Positions 61,176 to 64,000 of a DNA stretch of 64,000 nt are shown here, in pieces. A program made the position numbers and the translations under genes. This stretch comes from Pseudomonas sp. SID14000. GTDB lineage: Bacteria > Pseudomonadota > Gammaproteobacteria > Pseudomonadales > Pseudomonadaceae. The notes under the pieces are model-generated. The model was not told the origin of the DNA. It did not search any database and saw only the letters and a program-made list of their open reading frames with translations. The stretch covers positions 124,001-188,000 of the forward strand of contig NZ_NFZQ01000011.1 of the NCBI RefSeq assembly GCF_002165135.1, written 5' to 3'. The first letter of the stretch is position 1. Each line of letters begins with the position of its first letter.

Positions 61176-61811
61176 TCAGTTCGAGGGTTCCGGGTCGCGC
61201 TTGCGCTTGTTGCCCATGCGCACGCCAATATCCATCAGGAACTGGAAGAAGCCTTCCTGATCCTCCAGCACATTGCTCCAGAACGGCGAGTGGTACAGCG
61301 CCACAGCGCCGTGCACCAGCGCCCAGGCGGCGCAGTAGTGGAAATACGGCGGCACGTCTTCAAGCTTGCCTTCGCTGATACGGCCCTTGATCAACTGGGT
61401 CAGGCGGTCGAAGTTGGAGGCACGGATGCTGTGCAACTGCTCGACCATTTCCGGCACCTGGTTGCCCTTGACCACCTTTTCTTCCAGACGGTCGAACAGC
61501 CGGTAGCGCTGCGGGTCGCGCATGCGGAACTCGAAGTAGGCTCGCGACAGGGCTTCCTTGTCGCGGTCGACATCGGCCGAATGCAACAGCGCGTTCAGGT
61601 CGCGCTCGTAATCGAGCATCAGGCGCAGGTAGATCTCCGCCTTGGACTTGAAGTGCTTGTAGATCGTGCCTTTGCCGATGCCCACTGCGTCAGCGATCAT
61701 CTCGACGGTGACGCTGTCTTCACCCTGTTCGAGAAACAGCTTGAGCGCGGTGTCGAGGATTTCCTGTTCGCGACGGCGAAACTCACGGACCTTACGAGGT
61801 TCTTTCTGCAT
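61176..61811 (-). CDS. TetR family transcriptional regulator
   Basis: A 211-residue TetR regulator. It starts MQKEPRKVREFRRREQEIL, and the HTH reads MIADAVGIGKGTIYKHFKSK near residue 43. The very basic N-terminus and HTH match a highly conserved pseudomonad regulator, which I recall as PA2957-like (memory, not a search). The ligand domain ends RMGNKRKRDPEPSN. The start at 61811 was chosen because upstream codons are AT-rich and not conserved. A candidate sRNA gene starts about 200 bases upstream on the other strand; its promoter region holds a near-palindrome that could be the operator. Confidence 0.9.
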   Translation of the reverse strand: MQKEPRKVREFRRREQEILDTALKLFLEQGEDSVTVEMIADAVGIGKGTIYKHFKSKAEIYLRLMLDYERDLNALLHSADVDRDKEALSRAYFEFRMRDPQRYRLFDRLEEKVVKGNQVPEMVEQLHSIRASNFDRLTQLIKGRISEGKLEDVPPYFHYCAAWALVHGAVALYHSPFWSNVLEDQEGFFQFLMDIGVRMGNKRKRDPEPSN

Positions 61812-61997
61812 AGGAAGGACTGGATGACAATCGAAGCGGTTTATTATGCCTAACTTGCGGGAAATTGCACGGATCATCCGAGCATGTCTGTGTTTCACGA
61901 TGCATACGGCCATGCGCTGCGGGAGGAATGAAACCTCGGCGTATTCCAAATCTGTTTAAAAAACGACCAATATGCACTGGCACTGCGCCAAACCTGA

Positions 61998-62006
61998 CCA
62001 ATACTT
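61998..62006 (+). promoter_or_regulatory. Extended -10 element (sigma-S-like) for the candidate sRNA
   Basis: CCAATACTT resembles the stationary-phase -10 CTATACTT and has no good -35 box upstream, as expected for sigma-S. It is also part of the near-palindrome CCAATACTTGAAGTGTTGG (61998-62016). Confidence 0.5.
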
Positions 62007-62011
62007 GAAGT

Positions 62012-62131
62012 GTTGGCGCGGCGCATCCCCCCCAAGTGGCGCGCCGATAAAGGTGCTCAGGGACCGCGTACCTTTGTTTTACTCCTAATGGTCTTAACCC
62101 GGATTCCCCCCCCAGAACCCGGGTTTTTTTT
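62012..62131 (+). ncRNA. Candidate small RNA (RgsA/P16-like)
   Basis: A 120-base stretch with no reading frame, bounded by a sigma-S-like -10 and a strong intrinsic terminator. Three stems can be drawn: GGCGCG/CGCGCC, AAAGGT/ACCTTT and the terminator stem. RgsA (Rfam P16) is a sigma-S-dependent pseudomonad sRNA of about this length that I recall lying beside a TetR regulator gene. The setting and size fit, but the family match was not computed. Both ends are predicted. Confidence 0.6.
62096..62131 (+). terminator. Intrinsic terminator on the plus strand (sRNA 3' end)
   Basis: AACCCGG and CCGGGTT pair around a C-rich loop and are followed by T8. No protein gene on the plus strand ends here, which is the main sign of the sRNA. 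Confidence 0.88.
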
Positions 62132-62176
62132 GCTTGCGCGCCGGGCCGCAAAGCGGCCGCGTTGAGGCACGAAATC

Positions 62177-62210
62177 AAGCCGGCCGGGGTGATATGTCCC
62201 GGTCCGGCTT
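62177..62210 (-). terminator. Hairpin downstream of the leucyl-tRNA synthetase gene
   Basis: AAGCCGGCCGGG and CCCGGTCCGGCTT pair with one bulge, six bases after the stop codon. The following minus-strand bases (gatttc) are only weakly T-rich. Confidence 0.65.
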
Positions 62211-62215
62211 AACAG

Positions 62216-64000
62216 CTAGAGGCGTTCAGGATCAGTGTTCAAGGCGCACACGATGTTGATGATCCGGTCCGGCACAAAGATGAACTTCAGCAAACTCCCG
62301 CCAGACAGCCAGCGCTGCACCGTCGCGTCCCCCAGCACGTGGGCCTTCACTGCCTCCTCAGTCATCCCTCGCTGCAGCATGATGCGGGTCCGCAACTTGC
62401 CATTGATGGAGACAGGGCATTCAAATTGCGCCTCGTACAGCAAGCGCTGGTCGGCGACGGGGTACCCACTGTCCAGGATCGAATGCGAGTACCCCAGGGC
62501 CTCGTACCACAACTCTTCGGTAATGAACGGCGCATAGGGATGCAACAGCTTGAGCAACAGCTCCAGTACGCTGCGCTTATGACAGTGGAGTACACCGAGC
62601 TGGTTAACACAGATCATCAAGGCTGCAATCGCCGTGTTGTAGGACATGTCTTCGGTTGCACGGCCGACCTTTGCAATCGCCGTGTGCACCACCTTGAGCT
62701 CCTCGGCGGTTGGTTCAAGATCCTCAACGATCGCCTCCCCCTGCTCGCTCAAGAACAGACGCCAGACTTTCTGCAGGAACTTGTGCGGGCCATCGATCGA
62801 TTGCGTGGACCAGATGGCGGTCTGATCGATAGGCCCAAGGAACATTTCATGCAGGCGGAAGGTGTCGGCCCCGTAGATATCGATCAAGTCATCGGGGTTG
62901 ACCACGTTGTACTTGGACTTGGACATCTTTTCCGACAATCGATCGCACAGGAAGACGCCGTTGGAGCGGATAAAAACCCCATTGCTGTAGGTCTGGCGCC
63001 AGGCCCGAAGCGCGTCGATATCGACCTGGTTCTTGTCATTGACCATGCTGATATCGACATAGAGTGGCTGAACGTCCCGCCCTTCCTTGAGGTCGGCAGA
63101 TACGTACTCGTGAGTTGCCTTGTCCCGGTAAATAATCGCCGAGACGCCCAAGATCATCCCTTGGCACAAAACCCGCTTGAAGGGCTCGGAAAAACTCAGC
63201 AAGCCACGATCCTTGAGGAAGTGAGTCCAAAAGCGCGCGTACAGCAAGTGGCCGGTGGCATGCTCGGAACCACCAACATACAGATCCACTGCTTGCCAAT
63301 AGGCCATGGCCTCTCTGGAGACTGGCGCGCTGCTGTTGGCTGGGTCCATGTACCTGAGGAAGTACCAGCTCGACCCAGCCCATCCGGGCATGGTAGTGGT
63401 TTCATACTTGTAACCGCCATAGCGCCAGCTGCGAGCCCGCTCCAGCGGCGGCTCGCCTTCGCTGGTCGGCAAGAAGGCCTCGACATCTGGCAGGGTTACC
63501 GGCAGATCCTGTTCGGGAACCACATTGGCAATGCCCTCCTCGTCGTAGTACACCGGGATCGGCTCGCCCCAGTAGCGCTGGCGGCCAAATATCGCATCCC
63601 GGATACGGTAATTGAAGGTGCGCTTGGCGGTGCCAGTCATCACCAGGCGCTCAAGAATCCACTCAGCAGCCTCGGTACGCAGCATGCCACTGGCTTCCCC
63701 GGAATTTATCAGGCGGGAGCCCTCCTTGCCTGGGAAAGGCTTGTTGACCTGTTCTGCCCCCTCATAGATCTGCAATACAGGCAGAGCAAAGGCCTGGGCA
63801 AAGTTGAAATCCCGCAAGTCCGCAGACGGTACCGCCATGATTGCGCCCGTGCCGTAATCAGCCAGGACGTAGTCGGCAATCCAGATCGGCAGGTTTTCCC
63901 CAGTCAACGGATGGATGGCATAGGCACCAGTGAACTGGCCGGTAATCCGATCGGCCTTGGCCATCCGTTCACGCTCAGAACGCAAGGCCACTTCTTCACA
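62216..64000 (-). CDS. leuS: Leucyl-tRNA synthetase, C-terminal 594 residues (second, divergent type; cut by window edge)
   Basis: A class I synthetase for leucine that runs off the right edge. Visible parts are the end of the CP1 editing domain (GTGAIMAVPSADLRDFNFA, where Asp of RD is the editing residue), the catalytic core with GWAGSSWYFLRYMDP and SEHATGHLLYARFW, KMSKS in SEKMSKSKYNVVNPDDL, and the anticodon-binding and C-terminal domains. Segments such as SYNTAIAALMICVNQL, CHKRSVLELLLKLLHPYAP and MILGVSAIIYRDK resemble Bacteroidetes-type LeuRS, not the housekeeping pseudomonad enzyme. lptE and holA, the usual downstream neighbours, are absent. It is less GC-rich than its neighbours. It is probably a transferred extra copy; the N-terminus, HIGH motif and TTRPDT segment lie outside. 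Confidence 0.88.
   Translation of the reverse strand, partial: CEEVALRSERERMAKADRITGQFTGAYAIHPLTGENLPIWIADYVLADYGTGAIMAVPSADLRDFNFAQAFALPVLQIYEGAEQVNKPFPGKEGSRLINSGEASGMLRTEAAEWILERLVMTGTAKRTFNYRIRDAIFGRQRYWGEPIPVYYDEEGIANVVPEQDLPVTLPDVEAFLPTSEGEPPLERARSWRYGGYKYETTTMPGWAGSSWYFLRYMDPANSSAPVSREAMAYWQAVDLYVGGSEHATGHLLYARFWTHFLKDRGLLSFSEPFKRVLCQGMILGVSAIIYRDKATHEYVSADLKEGRDVQPLYVDISMVNDKNQVDIDALRAWRQTYSNGVFIRSNGVFLCDRLSEKMSKSKYNVVNPDDLIDIYGADTFRLHEMFLGPIDQTAIWSTQSIDGPHKFLQKVWRLFLSEQGEAIVEDLEPTAEELKVVHTAIAKVGRATEDMSYNTAIAALMICVNQLGVLHCHKRSVLELLLKLLHPYAPFITEELWYEALGYSHSILDSGYPVADQRLLYEAQFECPVSINGKLRTRIMLQRGMTEEAVKAHVLGDATVQRWLSGGSLLKFIFVPDRIINIVCALNTDPERL

Overview
The window is a GC-rich gammaproteobacterial chromosome segment that looks like a member of the Pseudomonas putida group. 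The reasons are the gene content and order (pepN, nadK, fadH, metZ-purF-cvpA-dedD-folC-accD, trpF, truA, fimV, asd, leuB/leuD/leuC, ibpA-type Hsp20, dusC, gltX, uvrB, tyrB, moaA) and the many copies of a Pseudomonas-type REP palindrome (core cgcgggtaaacccgctcccac) between genes. Most genes are on the minus strand. Coding density is high, and many start/stop codons overlap as ATGA or TGATG, so several operons are translationally coupled.

Layout. 1-4425: minus-strand genes pepN (cut by the window edge), DUF2797, YeaC/DUF1315, rhomboid protease, metallophosphoesterase and NAD kinase. 4514-9185: DUF1853, a cytochrome b561, a PLP-dependent desulfhydrase/deaminase and 2,4-dienoyl-CoA reductase (fadH). 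9390-13317: accessory-looking regulators and enzymes, namely a tautomerase divergent from a GlxA-like regulator, a nitrilase-fold protein that has lost its catalytic cysteine, an AraC regulator and a 28-residue acidic peptide. 13476-23148: a self-contained sucrose-utilisation island with fructokinase and a ScrY-like porin on one strand, and a binding protein, two permeases, an ATPase, a GH32 sucrase and a LacI regulator on the other. Its divergent promoter region carries a perfect GTTAACGTTAAC palindrome. 23133-37821: a DUF2242 lipoprotein, a tRNA-Val/tRNA-Asp x3 operon, then the SDR-metZ-purF-cvpA-dedD-folC-accD, trpF, truA and fimV block and an Asd-like paralog. 38335-43635: asd, leuB, a methyltransferase, leuD and leuC, with a LysR regulator divergent from leuC. 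44707-54411: a five-PAS GGDEF/EAL protein, a heat-shock Hsp20 gene with a sigma-32 promoter and a ROSE-like thermometer, dusC, thioesterase, hydrolase, TetR, a triplicated tRNA-Ala/tRNA-Glu operon and gltX. 54467-62131: the remnant of an MFS pump, uvrB (with a LexA-like box), tyrB, tRNA-Asn, DUF1285, DUF4823, moaA, a TetR regulator and a candidate sRNA resembling RgsA/P16. 62216-64000: the C-terminal 594 residues of a leucyl-tRNA synthetase that does not look like the housekeeping Pseudomonas enzyme.

How the genes work together. The backbone supplies cofactor and amino-acid biosynthesis (NADP, methionine by direct sulfhydrylation, leucine, tryptophan, aspartate-family amino acids), purine and fatty-acid precursors, translation (two tRNA operons, tRNA-Asn, gltX, truA, dusC) and DNA repair. 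The clearest accessory system is the sucrose island. Sucrose would enter through the porin, be imported by the ABC transporter and be cleaved by the GH32 enzyme; the fructose released would be phosphorylated by the kinase, all under LacI control. The most unusual item is the second-type LeuRS at the right edge, which continues beyond the window and may belong to a resistance or antibiotic-related locus.
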